A DNA stretch of 64,000 nt from Kalaharituber pfeilii. Its lineage: Eukaryota; Ascomycota; Pezizomycetes; Pezizales; Pezizaceae. A program made the position numbers and the translations under genes. The stretch lies in assembly GCA_015179045.1 (NCBI GenBank), contig WHUZ01000005.1, positions 1,178,001 through 1,242,000 on the forward strand, given 5' to 3'. The notes under the pieces are model-generated. The model saw only the letters and a list, made by a program, of their open reading frames with translations. It was not told where the DNA came from and did no database searches. This document shows, in pieces, positions 37,308 through 49,216 of this stretch; position 1 is the stretch's first letter; the number at the start of each line of letters is the position of its first letter.

Positions 37308-38242
37308 CAGTCACATGGCAAAAGAAAGTGTACACCTTTGCATAATCTTTGGGCCTGTGCTTGATTAAGACATACACGCGCATGTCTCACAACATCGTGC
37401 TATATTGGGAATTCTGAGCCAGAGATAATTTTCAAGTTAGGGAATAGAAAAATATAAAGTCGACTCCTAAAGGGGACCTACAGCTGCCTACAGGTAACTG
37501 ACAGCCGAATTTACAAAACCCTGCCTAATAATGTCAACTCAAACTGCCGCCTTTTCTACTACCAACACTACCGCTCCTAAGAAACAGATGACCGACTTTG
37601 AAAGAGGCCAAATTGTTCTTTTGCACCAGCGAGGGTTGTCATTCCAACAGATTGCAGATCAAATGGGTCAGCCTAAGAGTACTATTCAAGCTTTTCTTAA
37701 GCGTTACAAGGAGTGAGGCACTGCTGAAAATGCGCCGAAAAGTGGGAGACCAAAAAAGTTGAGTGAGAATATTATGGACTCTATCACTGCTTTTGCTTGA
37801 TAGCGACCCATCTCTATCAAAACTCTCTCTACAGAAAAATCTGAAGGAAATTCTAGATGTCAAAGTTCACCTGCGAACCCTCGATCGGAACCTCCGGCCT
37901 TAAGAGCTATCGGAAGTGGAGAGCTAGAAAGAGACCTAACTTTGGTAGATGAGGCGGCATGTTTAGTTAGAGAGATGGCATGTTTGGCAGAAGAGACGAA
38001 CTTGAGAGTCTTTATGTTTCTTTTTTATATAGATATAGTTATAGATAGGTGGCAGTATATTTCTTATTGACCTTTAATCTCCTTCAAGAGTCATCTCTCA
38101 TATTTTCTTTGCCCCAATATTAAAATGCAACTCCGTTTCAAAGTTCCTTATATTGGCATTTGTAGCGGTAATAGCGGGTATGCAGGTCTAAAACATCAAA
38201 TTATGCAAATTTAGGTGTAAAATTTCTTTTGCCATGTGACTG
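37308..38242 (+). mobile_element. Internally deleted Tc1/mariner element
   Basis: TIRs begin CAGTCACATGGCAAAAGAAA on both ends and stay similar for about 40 bp (TACACC, TTGCATAAT). TA flanks both borders (37306-37307, 38243-38244). The 935-bp body contains the N-terminal helix-turn-helix of a transposase but no DDE/D catalytic domain, so it is dead. It inserted into, or lies immediately beside, a decayed minus-strand reading frame. Confidence 0.85.
37531..37900 (+). pseudogene. Tc1-type transposase N-terminal fragment
   Basis: ATG at 37531 opens a frame with a paired helix-turn-helix of Tc1 type: MTDFERGQIVLLHQRGLSFQ, IADQMGQPKSTIQAFLKRY. A TGA follows KRYKE, and the frame continues in register as GTAENAPKSGRPKKLSE, the usual GRPxKLS linker. 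Two further stops and a frame change precede VKVHLRTLDRNLR, the end of the second HTH. The catalytic domain is missing. Confidence 0.85.
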
Positions 38243-38244
38243 TA

Positions 38245-38973
38245 CCTAGGCAACGAGACGAAGTCACGTCTTGGCGCTGTGCATTGTGCGGATGGTGACG
38301 AGACTACCATGCCCCGTGCTAGTATGAAGTGCCCAATTAGGTAGTCTGGTTGCACTGAACCGCCTTCTGGTCTAGCGTTGTATCCCTTCAATTGTATTGC
38401 CAATTCGAACGCGGTTTCTTCACTTTCGATGACAAGGTCCCGTCATTTAGATCTCCGACGAAACTTCAACTGCCGTCGCACTTCTAACAAAATGGGATTA
38501 ATTCTAGAAATTTCGCTCAACACCTCCATATATTTATTGAGAATTCCGGGAGGCAAAGGGGGATACGAAAAGTAACCGTGACCGAAGGTCTGGCGCAGGT
38601 GGTTCAACATATTACATAGCTCAACATACACCGGCTGATCCTTTACGAAAGCATTCCCTTGAACAATGAGCTTTTCGCCTTGAAAACTTAAAGAGGTATG
38701 AGGGGGCAATGTAAACGCATGCCAGAAACCTCAACCTGTTGCCACATTCTAGGGTAAGGAGAAATAAAAGCCAATCCCAGAATTCTTCTTGCTGTTGTTG
38801 GTGGCATAGGGATCCATAGGAAAATACCGCTTGTACTCCTGTGCTGACATATTGCTTGTAGCTGTTGATCTACTAGTGCCTTGTAAAGGATGCTTTTGGT
38901 ATGGGGAAATTAGAGGAAACTTAATCCAATGAAGGAGCACTTGACAGGGACAGAGGCTGATGTGAGCTGGCAA
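38245..38973 (-). pseudogene. Decayed reading frame of unknown family, three in-frame stops
   Basis: One minus-strand frame stays protein-like for about 240 codons: ...SAQEYKRYFPMDPYATNN..., stop, stop, ...VQGNAFVKDQPVYVELCNML..., FGHGYFSYPPLPPGILNKYM, stop, ...LAIQLKGYNARPEGGSVQPD... The stops are TAG, TGA and TGA, each one C-to-T step from CAG or CGA. I do not recognise the protein. The frame reaches the TA of the Tc1 element at 38243, so that insertion may have cut it. Confidence 0.5.
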
Positions 38974-39597
38974 TCGTAATTCAAGGAGGCAAACACGATA
39001 GAAAGGTTTCTAAGGTGGCAATTAATCTTGCTTTACGGTTATTAATAATCATGCATCAATTGTTCTTTGTTCATAGTATGATACTGAGCATGCAACCGCT
39101 GATCAAGTCTGGTTACGAGACTAGTTTTTGAGCTGTTTTCGCTGAGGTACTTGAAGTAGTCTCGTGCCAAGACCCACAGCCGTGTACAGTCCCGTGATCA
39201 GACAACTGACTAATCCCAGGATCTCATGCTTTTGCATTGCTCTGATCATTTTGTGTTACGATATTGAGCGGGTGAGCAAGAGCCGCCTGCCACTTCCCGA
39301 ATCTTTGTTACTCGCATTCACGTTGCGAAACATTCCCTTTTAGAACCGCCGGTGGTCTTGTTTACATTTTCCTAATCTTCGTTGTGGATAGATCCACTTG
39401 CTCCTCTCATCTTTGCCGCTCTAGCGGCTTCCCTTGACTTCTTCACGATTAACCGAGCTCAAAACACGCGTTTTCTCACCGCGATACCACTCCAAACCGG
39501 CATTGCCGCCTGTACTTTTATCTAGTCAAACTTCGCATCTCATCTGCACACTACTACCTAGTTGAAGCTGCCAAAGGTATATTGAACGCTCGCGGTT
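38974..39597. promoter_or_regulatory. Upstream region of the Mlp1/Tpr gene
   Basis: Contains an exact minus-strand copy of TAGTCTCGTAACCAG at 39109-39123 and a weaker relative near 39171. The last 250 bases before the ATG are pyrimidine-rich with CTCATCT-type blocks, as is usual for fungal 5' leaders. Confidence 0.4.
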
Positions 39598-42500
39598 ATG
39601 GCGTCGGCCGACGTCATTAACCAGTTTGATTTACCCAGGCTCTCATCCTTCTTGTCAGTCCCTGATGAGAGTCTGGGTCAGTTTGCTGCGGCTGCGGGTG
39701 AATATGTCAACATCATTCTCAGCAATTTGACGGTTAAGGCCAAGGAATATGATGAGCTCAAAGCCGATAAGATGCGAGCGGAAGTGGAGTTGGAGCAGAC
39801 AGTACGAACGGCGGATGTAAAGGTGAAGGGAATAAAGACTCAGTTGGATACGGCATTGAAAGAAAATCAACAATTGAGAGAGAAGCTTAATGCCGAAGGT
39901 AATGTTTTCATGCGTAAATCTCCTAAACACATTGTGGCTAATTACCTTTATATTGTCGTAGAGAACTCACGGACCTCTTTGGAGACCGAGCTCGCAAACA
40001 TCAAATCTTCCCGGTCAAACGTGGATGATGAAACCCGCGTACTACGGTCTCGCGTTCAATCTCTTGAATCAGATAAGAGAGAGACTCTAGAAGCATTAGA
40101 GCGGAAGAGCACGGACTACGATCGCCTCCAGGAAGAGTATCAGTCTGTACAGGCCAAAGTGATTGAGTCTAGGACAGAGATAGGGCGTCTAGAATCGCAC
40201 CTGCAACAAATTCAGAGCTCACAAACTTCTGCCAAGTTTCGGGAGCAAAACCTCCTGCAGGAAATTGAGCTTTTGAAGAAGAATAACGAATGGCTGGAGT
40301 CAGAGCTCAGGACGAAGACGGCAGAGTTCCAGCGATTCAGGAAGGAGAAGGCAGCACAAGTGTCAACTCTTCAGCGAGAGCTAGAAGACGCTCTTTCATC
40401 AGTGGATATGTCCAAACGGGCTGTTGACTCAATGAAGCAACGTTACGAAGAGGTTTCGAAGAAAGCTGAGGATGCTCTTCAAAGGATCAAAGTGCTGCAA
40501 GAGAAGTCTATCGCGCAAGAAGAATCATTTAGGGCTGAGATGAGTGCACAACAGCGCCTAGCTCAGCTCTATGAGGAACAAGCAAAGAGCCATCGGGCCA
40601 GAGTTGCTGAGGTTGAGCTACAACTAGAGGAGGAGCGCGAGAAGCACAGTGACGATATTGGCCAGGCCAGCGCTGTGGCGGAAACAGAACGTGGGGAGAG
40701 GCACGCTGCGGAGGCCAAGATTGCAGAGCTCGAGGTTCAGGTTGAGCGACTAGAGGGTGAACTGGATGCCTTCCGATCTGGCGCAATTCTTCCACCTAGC
40801 ATGACTCAGAGGAATACAAACGGGACTGCTACTCCTCAAAGACCTGGATCGTCTTCTGGGCTAGGAATTTTCTCACCGGCAACCTTGAGACTGCAAAAGT
40901 CTGGAATCTCTATGACCCAATTGTATTCCGACTATACCTCTATTAAGGCTGAACTGGAGACTGAAAAGCGCCGGAATGAGAAGCTACAGACTCACTACGA
41001 TGAGTTGATTAATGAATTTGAACTCAGGATTCCACAGATCCAGGAGGACAGAGCTGAGTGTGAAAGAATGCAAGGAGAGATCGTGGAGATGAGTTTGATG
41101 CTTGAGGAGATGAGTAAGGAGAGAGATAAAGCAAAAAAAGCAGTTCAGAAATTTGAGATGAGGATCGGCGAATATGAGAGAGAGTCTGGATCACTTAAGC
41201 AACGTAGGTTTATCATCTGTTCACTGGTGGGGTTTTGCTCACAATACTTGTTTTAGAACTTCGGGACCTCTCGTTGCAAATTCAGTTGCTTTTGTCTGAA
41301 ATTGAGCACCTATCTTCTGGTGGTGAGCAGCTCTCCACGGCTGACCGCATCCGATTCCAGCAATACGCGAAAGGGGAATTGCAACATGACCCTTCACTCA
41401 ATGAAACCCCCACAGACCGCATTATCACGGAACGACTGCTACGCTTCAAGAATGTTCAGGAACTTCAAGCTCAGAATGAGAATCTCTTGAGGGTAACTAG
41501 GGACTTGGCCGCTAAGCTAGAGGATGATGAAAGAAAGGCTCAGGAGGAGTTTGCCGGTCGGCAAAGTCAAGAGGTTGAAGAGCTTAAGAAAGCTTTAGAT
41601 AGATACAGAGATGAATTGAAGGCTATGAATACGAAGTGCGGATGCCATTATATTCTCCTTATACACATTGCTAATCAAGATTTATTAATAGGGCCCAATC
41701 ATATGTCCGCGAACGTGACATGTTCCGACGGATGCTACAGAACCGGGGGGAAGTACCAAAGGATGGGTCTGGAGAAAGCAATCGACTACAATCGCCAGCA
41801 CCAGGCTCCGAAGCAGGTTCAATTTCACCAAACCAATCTGTGCAGGAATACATAAATCTTCTGAAGGAGCTTCAGACACATTTCGATCAATACAAACAAG
41901 AAGCTGCGACAGACCACAATACTCTGAAGGACCAAAACCAGAAATTGGCTCATGAAAACTCAGAATTACAACTGCAGGTTGCCAAAGTTGGTAGTCAATT
42001 GGATTTGGCAAGCCAACGATATGGTATGCTTAACGAGAATTATAAGATGCTGCAATCTGAGAACCAGGAACTTCAGAAGCGGCTTACTAGCATGCATGAG
42101 ATTCAGGCGAGGCAAGATTTGCATAGCCAGCAGGTGGCCGAGGAGCTTGTGGATGCTAAGTCATTAGTTGAGAGCATGCGAAATGAAAACGCCAATCTCA
42201 AAGCTGAGAAGGATCTCTGGAAGAAGATTGAAGGAAGGCTGTCGGAAGATAATCAGAGTCTCACCCTGGAACGGGCTAGGCTCAATGGCCATATCAATAG
42301 CTTACATGCTCTTCAAGCTGAGCGTGAGAGAGCGGAGGAAGAGAATAGGCGTCGTCTACAGGGTCAGATTGCGAAGCTTGAGCAGGAGCTGCAGACAACT
42401 AAGCGGAAGCTTAATGAGGAGATCGACGAAGCAAAACGCGTAACGCTCAAGAAGGAGTATGAGGGTCGTGAAGCGCAGAAGAGGGTCGATGAATTGACAC

Positions 42501-45500
42501 AGACTTTGAGCAAAGCCAGGGAGGAGTTTGTAGAGGCAAGGACACAAAGGGACACCTTACAAGCTCGGGTGAATGAGCTAGTTGTTGAGCTCAGGGCAGC
42601 AGAGGATAAGCTGGCGGTGCTGCAACCTAAATCTGGTGTGAACGTCAAGACTGCAGAAACTGGGGATATTCAGATAATTGAGGGTCAGACCGTAAACGAA
42701 GATGAGGACGAGGATGGTTTGTCAACGGAGCAAGAGCTCCAGATGCAGGTTGCCGACCTAACAAAGGAGCTCGAGCACACCAAGCAGGAGCTCCAGAATG
42801 CTAAGGAGGAGAGTCAGCAGTACAAGAACATTGCTCAGACGGCCGAGGAGGAACTCGAGAATATGAACAACACCCATGACCAGTTCAAAGAGAGCATGGA
42901 ATCCAAGCTCCGAAATCGTGAAGCTGCTATTAAAGACCTTGAACAACGTGTACAAGATATTTCCTCTAAGCTCACTGATTCAACTAATGAGTTGAGCAAG
43001 TTACAACAAGACGAACTGGAGATGAAACGGAAGTTTGCTGATGAGAAGGCAATCTTGGAGTCCGAAATCAAGAGGCTTAGGGATGATGCCGAGAGAACTT
43101 CGTCTGCCGCGTCTTTCTACCAGGATGATCTCCGAGCGCAGGCACGCATTGCTCAGGAGGCACAGCAAAATTACGAGAGAGAACTTGTCAAGCATGCTGA
43201 GGCTGCCCAGGCTTTGCAGAAGGCTCGCGCTGATTTTGCTGAACTCAAGACAGAGGTACATGCGCTCAGAGGAGAAGCTGAGTCTGCGAAGGAGAGACTT
43301 ATAGCAAGCGAGGAAAGTTGGAATGCCCAGAAGGAGAATTATGAGAAAGAATTGAATGAAGTTAGGAGTAAGTGTGAGGATCTCAAAAAGCAAAACAAGT
43401 CCTTATTGGAGCAGCTTGACAATGTCTGCACTCAAATCAGTGAACTCCAGAAATCCCGATCTGCAGCAGAGGAGAGCATGGAAAGCCACGATGGGGATGC
43501 TTTCTCTGATAACTCATTGGAGAGACTGCGACGAACATTGACCTGGCTCAGAAGGGAAAAGGAAATTGTGGACGTGCAATACGAGCTCAATCTTCAGGAG
43601 ACCAAGCGCCTCAAACAGCAGCTTGACTACGCTCAAAATGCTCTTGACGAGTCCCGACTTCTTCTTGCACAAGAGCGTGCGAGGAGTGCAGCACGATTAC
43701 AGGACGGGGAGCAGCACAAAGGGCTCATGGAGAAAATAAACGAACTTAATCTGCTAAGGGAAAGCAACATGGCCCTCAGGAGCGACAGTGAACGAAAGGG
43801 CAAACGAGTCCAGGAGTTACAAGCCAAGGTTGAAGAGCTAATGTCAAAAATACAGCCATTGGAGGAACAGGTCAGGCAGTTGGAGGTTGAAAGAGAGGTG
43901 AAGGATGCGCAGATGAGGTTAGTGCAGGAGGATAATGACAGATGGAAGTCACGGACACAGCAAATTCTCCAGAAATACGATGTAAGGCAAACCTCCTCAT
44001 GGTTCATTATTAGAGGATGCTAATTACAAAAATTTAGCGTGTCGATCCTGAAGCCCTCGAAGCTCTTAAGGATCAAGTCAAGAGTCTGCAAGAGCAGCTT
44101 ACCGCAGCCATAGCAGAGCGTGACCAGGTTACTGTAGAGCTTCAAGAGCGTCTCACCTCTCATGCAAAGGAACTTGAGAACGTTGCACAATCGTGGAAAG
44201 CCAAGCTTGACAGGCTTGTACAAGATACTAAGGAACGTCTTAAGAATCTCCGCGCCCAGCTTAATGAGAAGACAGCGGAGTTGGAGACTTCAAAACAGCA
44301 ACTCGAACAACATAGGGCGGCACTTGGGGCTGCTATTGCAGAGAGAGACGCGGTGAAGAGGCAAGTTGAAAATCCGGTCATGAATTCTAACTCTCATACC
44401 GCAATTATGCAGCAAAATACTGAAGAGAAGCAAAGATTGGAGGAAGAGAAGAATGCCCTGTTGGAGGAGCGGAATGCATTGCAAGGCAGGCTTCAAAAGG
44501 TGGAGCAGGATTTGGCAAATACAAGGAGAACAGCCCAAGAGTACTTCCGTGACCTAGGAACCTCCAAGAGAAAGATTGAGGAGAATGAAGCACAGATACA
44601 GCAGTTAATGTCTAATGCCGCTACACCAATGCCAACAACAGAAGCGACTAGCGGAAAGCAATTCGCGGCCCCAATTGAAGGCCAATTCACGTCATCCCCA
44701 CAGCAGACTGCAGATATTGAGGCTATTGTAGCTGAACGCTTGAAGGATGAACGCGAGAAACTCGCTAACGAGAGAGTCATGGTTGAGAAGCGGCTTTCCG
44801 ACGCTCGTGCGAAGTTTGTTGAGTTCCAACGCAAGGGTATTGAGGCTGAGAAAGAGAAATACGAGAAGACGTTAACTCAAAAGGGGCAAGAGCACCAAGC
44901 GGCCATCAACAAGCTTCTTGAAGAACAAGCTTCGAGTATTGAGGAAGCCAAGAGTGCCCTGAAACAAGAATATGAGGCTAAGATTGCAGAACTAGAGCAG
45001 AAGATACGCGAGCTGGAGGAGAAATTAGCAGAGCAGTCGAAGCTCTCTCCAACAGGAGCTGCTACGCCTGGCGCTGTTCCAGGCACTCCGACCCCATCCA
45101 CACAACCCTTACCCCCAAATGAGGAACTCAAGAAGATAGTAAAGCGCAACGTTGAACATAGGCTCGCCAAGGAGCGTGAGAAATGGGAGAAGGAGGCAGA
45201 GATGACACGTGAAGAGATGGTTCAAGCTCGCCTTGCTGAGGAGATTGAGAAGACGTTAAAGCAGCGTGAGGAAGAATGGTCTACGAAAGAAACCGAGCTG
45301 AATAGCAAGCATGCCAAAGCGTTGGAAACGGCAAAGGAGAGCGCGAAACAGGAGGCAATGATGCGGAGTAAGGTCCAAGTCAGTATGCTGGAAAAAAAGA
45401 ATAAGGTGCTCGAAGACAAGGTTAAAGCGCTTGAAGCTGCTGCTGGCACTTCTGGTTCCCCGGTTACCATAGCACCGAGACAAAGTCTGGGTACTACGCC

Positions 45501-46379
45501 AGTGAGTGTGCAGCAACCTCAAGAGCAACAACCTCAACAGCAGCAGGCTCAACAACAGGGTCAACAGCTTCAACAACTACAAAGGCAACAACCAGCTTCG
45601 GCTCCACTTCCACAATCTCCATCTGCCCAGCAACCTCCAACACTAGCCGCGGCGCCACCGCCTCAGCAGAATGCTCCTCAGGGTGCTGGCCCCAATGAGG
45701 CCGCCCCCCTAGTTCAATCCCTCAACGTCTACCTCAACCAGTAGGTGCACCTGCTCTCCGTTCCCTTAGGGGTGCCCTAGCCTCCAACCTTCCTCGTGGA
45801 GGGCTACCGACACCACAAGGGCGCGGTGCTGGACAACTCCCTCAACCGCCTCAGCAAGGTCAGCAACCACAGACCAGAACACTCGGTATAAACCCACAAT
45901 CGCAACAACCCCAGCAGATTCAGCTGCCTGGGCAACCAAGCCAGGGCCCACCACCAAATCTTCAAATGCACCAGGCTCTGATACAGGCGCAACTGGCACA
46001 ACAACAACAACAACAACAGCAGCAGCAGCAGCAGCAGCAGCAAGGTGGTGGTAGGGGCGGCTCCCAGCTTCCACGAGGCGGTGGTAGCATTGGGCGAGGA
46101 GGGTTTGGTCGCGGGAGAGGAGGAGGAATGCAAGGAGCACCTGGCCAACAACCACAGCAGCCTCAGCAAATGCAGAAAGGAATACCGGCTCTAACACAGC
46201 AGTCACCTCCGGGACAACAGACCAAGTTTAATCCGGCTGCTAAGCAGTTCATGCCTGGGAAGAGGCAACGCGAGGAGGGAGAGGTTGATGAAGGGCAGCC
46301 TCAGGGGCAGCCACATCAGGGTGGGAAGCGGATTCGAGGTGGAGGAGACCATGGTGGTGGTGGAGTCTCACAGAGTTAG
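39598..46379 (+). CDS. MLP1: Nuclear-pore basket protein, Mlp1/Tpr family
   Basis: Predicted 2174-aa coiled-coil protein. Exons: 39598-39898, 39962-41203, 41257-41635, 41692-43981, 44038-45740 and 45770-46379. The start MASADVINQFDLPRLSSFLS opens the conserved N-terminus. Nearly continuous heptad coiled coil follows to about residue 1850. Recognition sites are RERDMFRRML (about residue 645) and the Tpr/Mlp block LRRTLTWLRREKEIVDVQYE (about residue 1250). The C-terminal tail is Gln/Pro/Gly/Arg-rich, with a polyQ run and RGG-like repeats, ending KRIRGGGDHGGGGVSQS. Mlp1 proteins line the nuclear basket and take part in mRNA quality control and chromatin tethering. The last junction is doubtful: it needs a 29-nt intron or a one-base indel in the C6 run at 45704-45709. 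Confidence 0.94.
45997..46042 (+). repeat. CAA/CAG repeat encoding polyglutamine
   Basis: About 15 consecutive Gln codons in the tail of the Mlp1/Tpr protein, first CAA then CAG. Confidence 0.9.
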
Positions 46380-46679
46380 GGATTTATGTGGGAATAAAAG
46401 GAATCTTTTTGAGTGATTTTTTGTATGAATGGGCTGGGTGGATAGTATTAATATGGAACTGAAATCTTCGGAAATGAGGGATATTACGGATAACTGGATC
46501 TGGGATGGTCTTTTACCTTTTCTCTAGTTTACTTTTGCCATGGGTTTTTTTTTTTTAAAAAAAAAAAACTTCTATTATATTTTTTCGTTCTCTGTCTTTT
46601 TTTATCACCTTTGCGTCTGGCCTGTGCAATAATCACCCTCTGCAGTACAATTTGTCGCCAGAAAAATTCGATAGGAAAA

Positions 46680-46710
<31 letters not shown>

Positions 46711-47162
46711 CCCCTTTTTTTTCTTTTTTTTTTTTTTTCTTTTTTTCTTTTTTATGTGACCATACATGGTTCGGTTTGGCATTTGATATTCGCATGTGCA
46801 AACAGAAATCTCTGAAAGACGAAAGCAAGCAAAGAAGGAACGAAGGAAGTCATGGTTAAGTGTTATTTTGCTCAGATGGGTATCTTTTCTTTTCATTTTT
46901 TCCCCTCCATTTTTTTTCTTTTTTTCTCTTGCTATGTAGAATATTATATATACTGCATGTATGTGATATTATAGTATGCTATTTTGGTATGAGCGGAGAA
47001 TTGAGACAAGCTACCATTATTCGAACATCATTTGAGCTCATCTTTTATTTTGCTCCACTTGTGTGCAACGAACTACATATCTTGTGTAAAGGTACGTTGG
47101 AGAAAGATGGCACAATTTAGGTATTCGAATCCTCATGAACAGTACTCTTACGGGAGGTGTAG
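46380..47162. terminator. 3' flank of the Mlp1/Tpr gene with poly(T)/poly(A) tracts
   Basis: Immediately after the stop come AT-rich sequence, a T8/A12 tract at 46546-46568 and long T runs at 46684-46752. It probably includes the 3' UTR and polyadenylation region. No gene supported. Confidence 0.45.
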
Positions 47163-47164
47163 TA

Positions 47165-47927
47165 AAAATTACTAAACAAAAGTCTTGGTGATTGCGATCT
47201 GAGCAATAGAGTCCAGAGAGGAGGAAGAAATTGAGATATCTCAGTGACAAATGACCCGATTAACTTACAACTTGAAGGCATAGAACAATAGATTAGTGTA
47301 GGATTCTGCTTATGCAGCAGGATTGTAGTATAACATTGAAACATATTATCGTGATCAATAGACACTCTATACAAAAAACCTGCTACTTTTATGAAGTCTA
47401 TAGCTTTATCAAATAAATGAGAGCAGCAATGAGGTTCTTTTATATAGGAAATATTACCTTGAACTATATAGTTCGAGTTGCAGAATGCAAGTTGGGACTA
47501 TAGAAAAAATCGCAAACACTAATGAATGCCAAGGCCTCGAAATTCCCAATACAAAATTACCCAATTTGAGGCATTCTATGAATGAAATGCTTTCTACAGA
47601 GCTCACAACAACCACAGAAAAAATATTAAAAATATGAAGTAGGATTGGCTCAATATCCTTTTCTATAGTGAAATTGATCAGTCACTAGTACACAGCTGTA
47701 CTATTTTATAAAGAGACTATTAATAAAAAACACTTTTATTGCTCCCCTTGTCGACTACAACTACTCTCATGACTGGCCTTATTACTCTAGAGGCATAAAT
47801 CTACAAATTGCAGATGGAAGTTCTGAAATTGAGCTATGCATTGTGGAGATATGGAGAATTGAAGATCCGCAACAAGCATTTTGCAATGCCAAGATCGGCG
47901 GTCACCAAGACTTTTGCTTAGTAATTT
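47165..47927 (+). mobile_element. TA-flanked TIR element, copy 1 of a two-copy family
   Basis: TIRs contain AAATTACTAARCAAAAGTCT plus TGGTGA, with TA at both borders (47163-47164, 47928-47929). It shares ordered blocks with the minus strand of 50463-51269: ACAAAAGTCTTGGTGA, CCCGATTAAC.TA, GAAATTCCCA.ACA and AAAATATTAAAAATATGAA. No intact frame is left. Compared with copy 2, the TIR differs mainly by G-to-A and C-to-T. Confidence 0.75.
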
Positions 47928-48018
47928 TACAATCAGAACTCACTTACCAATTCTACTAGAGAGCTTTGGCAATATCCCCGTAAATTTTCCCCGTATTGTC
48001 TTAGTCATCTTAGCGGGA

Positions 48019-48591
48019 ATGCTGCAAATGAGAGGTTTGGCACGCACTCCCCGTTCATATTCCCGTTTATATCCCCATACTAATTACTGCAACAAATCCA
48101 CCATGCACATGCACCTACAGTATTTCGCAGCTGCACAGGCAGCAGTTGCAGCCTGTAGTACTCTCTTGCAAGTACTTTCTACAGTTGCAGTGGCATATAC
48201 AACAAGAAATTGGCGGAGGAAGCGATATGGCCAGCGAGCTAGGAGGCCAGCATTGCCAGCACCCCCCGTTGAATTTTCATTAGATACTTGGACTGATGAG
48301 CAATGCATAGAGTACTTTCGGTTCACCAAGGCTGAAATTCGAGAGATTCTACCATACCTGCGATTGGATAAGATCAAATATGTTAAGAGATACAAACCCT
48401 CACCGGAGGCTGCATTTTGTCTACTTCTTTACCGATTATCTGCTCCTAATCGATACAAAGAGAATTTACATGTATTTGGAAGAGGACAAGCCTGGCAATC
48501 CAGTATCTTTAATAGCATTACTGAATACCTAGCTGGACGAAAACTTCGTTTTATTTCTTGGAGTATGTTCATCTTGATACTCCAAGCATAA
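48019..48591 (+). pseudogene. PIF/Harbinger (DDE4) transposase, N-terminal part only
   Basis: The frame contains the conserved front of Harbinger transposases: FRFTKAEIREILPYLRL, EAAFCLLLYRLSAPNRYKEN, HVFGRGQAWQSSIFNSITEY, LAGRKLRF. It then runs into unrelated sequence and stops. The DDE catalytic residues are absent. The start could be ATG 48019 or ATG 48103 (MHMHLQYFAAAQ); the first lies just inside the TIR. Confidence 0.8.
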
Positions 48592-48780
48592 GCGCACGAG
48601 GATCAAGCGTTCTTCCTCAGTGAGGCGAGTTCGAGCAGTTGTACTAGGAGGATTTGGAGTTGCTGAAGCAGACTCAGCTTGTGGAGTCTCTTCTTCTGGT
48701 CATTCCGAGCTGGGAGTGCCTATTTGGGAGGTGTTAGATACTGAAGGAGTCACAGTTGCTCTTGGACGTCTTGGAGGCAT
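48545..48780 (-). pseudogene. Myb/SANT-like PIF/Harbinger accessory protein, N-terminal part
   Basis: ATG at 48780 (MPPRRPRATVTPSVSNTSQI) leads into RTRLTEEERLILVRLCLEYQ, the start of a Myb/SANT-like domain found in the second protein of PIF/Harbinger elements. One in-frame TGA follows GTPSSE. The remainder is missing at the deletion junction. In known elements this protein helps the transposase enter the nucleus and bind DNA. Confidence 0.7.
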
Positions 48781-49216
48781 GGTCTATTAATAAAGGTTAC
48801 GGGGAAAGTAGTACTGCTGGTGTCTGTGAAAGTAAATCAAGACGGAATTTTGTAAAGCAGTTTTTCACGATAGGTATTAATTCTGTACAAAGTTTGAGAG
48901 CAATCTGACTTGATTAAATAGTTACGGGCATTGCTCAAAGATGTGCAGTTTTCCCCGTAATTACGGGGATTTTTTCAAAGTTCTCCTAGTTTTGTATAAA
49001 CATAGCCACCGTTGTCACGGCAACAGTGTGGCGCAGCATTACGGGGAAAATTACGGGGACATTGCCAAAGCTCTCTACTGAAGATGCTACATCGATCTGA
49101 TACTCATCAGAAGTAAATATATATGTGATACAGGGTATTCGCTGCGTCTTATTCGCTGCTTCTTTTGTATAGCTGATCATTTCAGGCTTACTTCAATTCC
49201 CGTAGAGGTGAGGGTC

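Larger units (their letters stand above)
47958..49076 (+). mobile_element. Internally deleted PIF/Harbinger transposon
   Basis: TIRs of about 40 bp start AGAGAGCTTTGGCAAT and continue RTCCCCGTAA and TTTTCCCCGTA. The 3-bp flank ACT appears on both sides (47955-47957, 49077-49079). Inside are the two genes typical of this superfamily, convergent and both cut: a transposase N-terminus (+) and a Myb/SANT-like N-terminus (-). They meet at about 48540-48560, where the middle of the element was lost. CCCCGTAA motifs recur below both ends. Confidence 0.85.
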
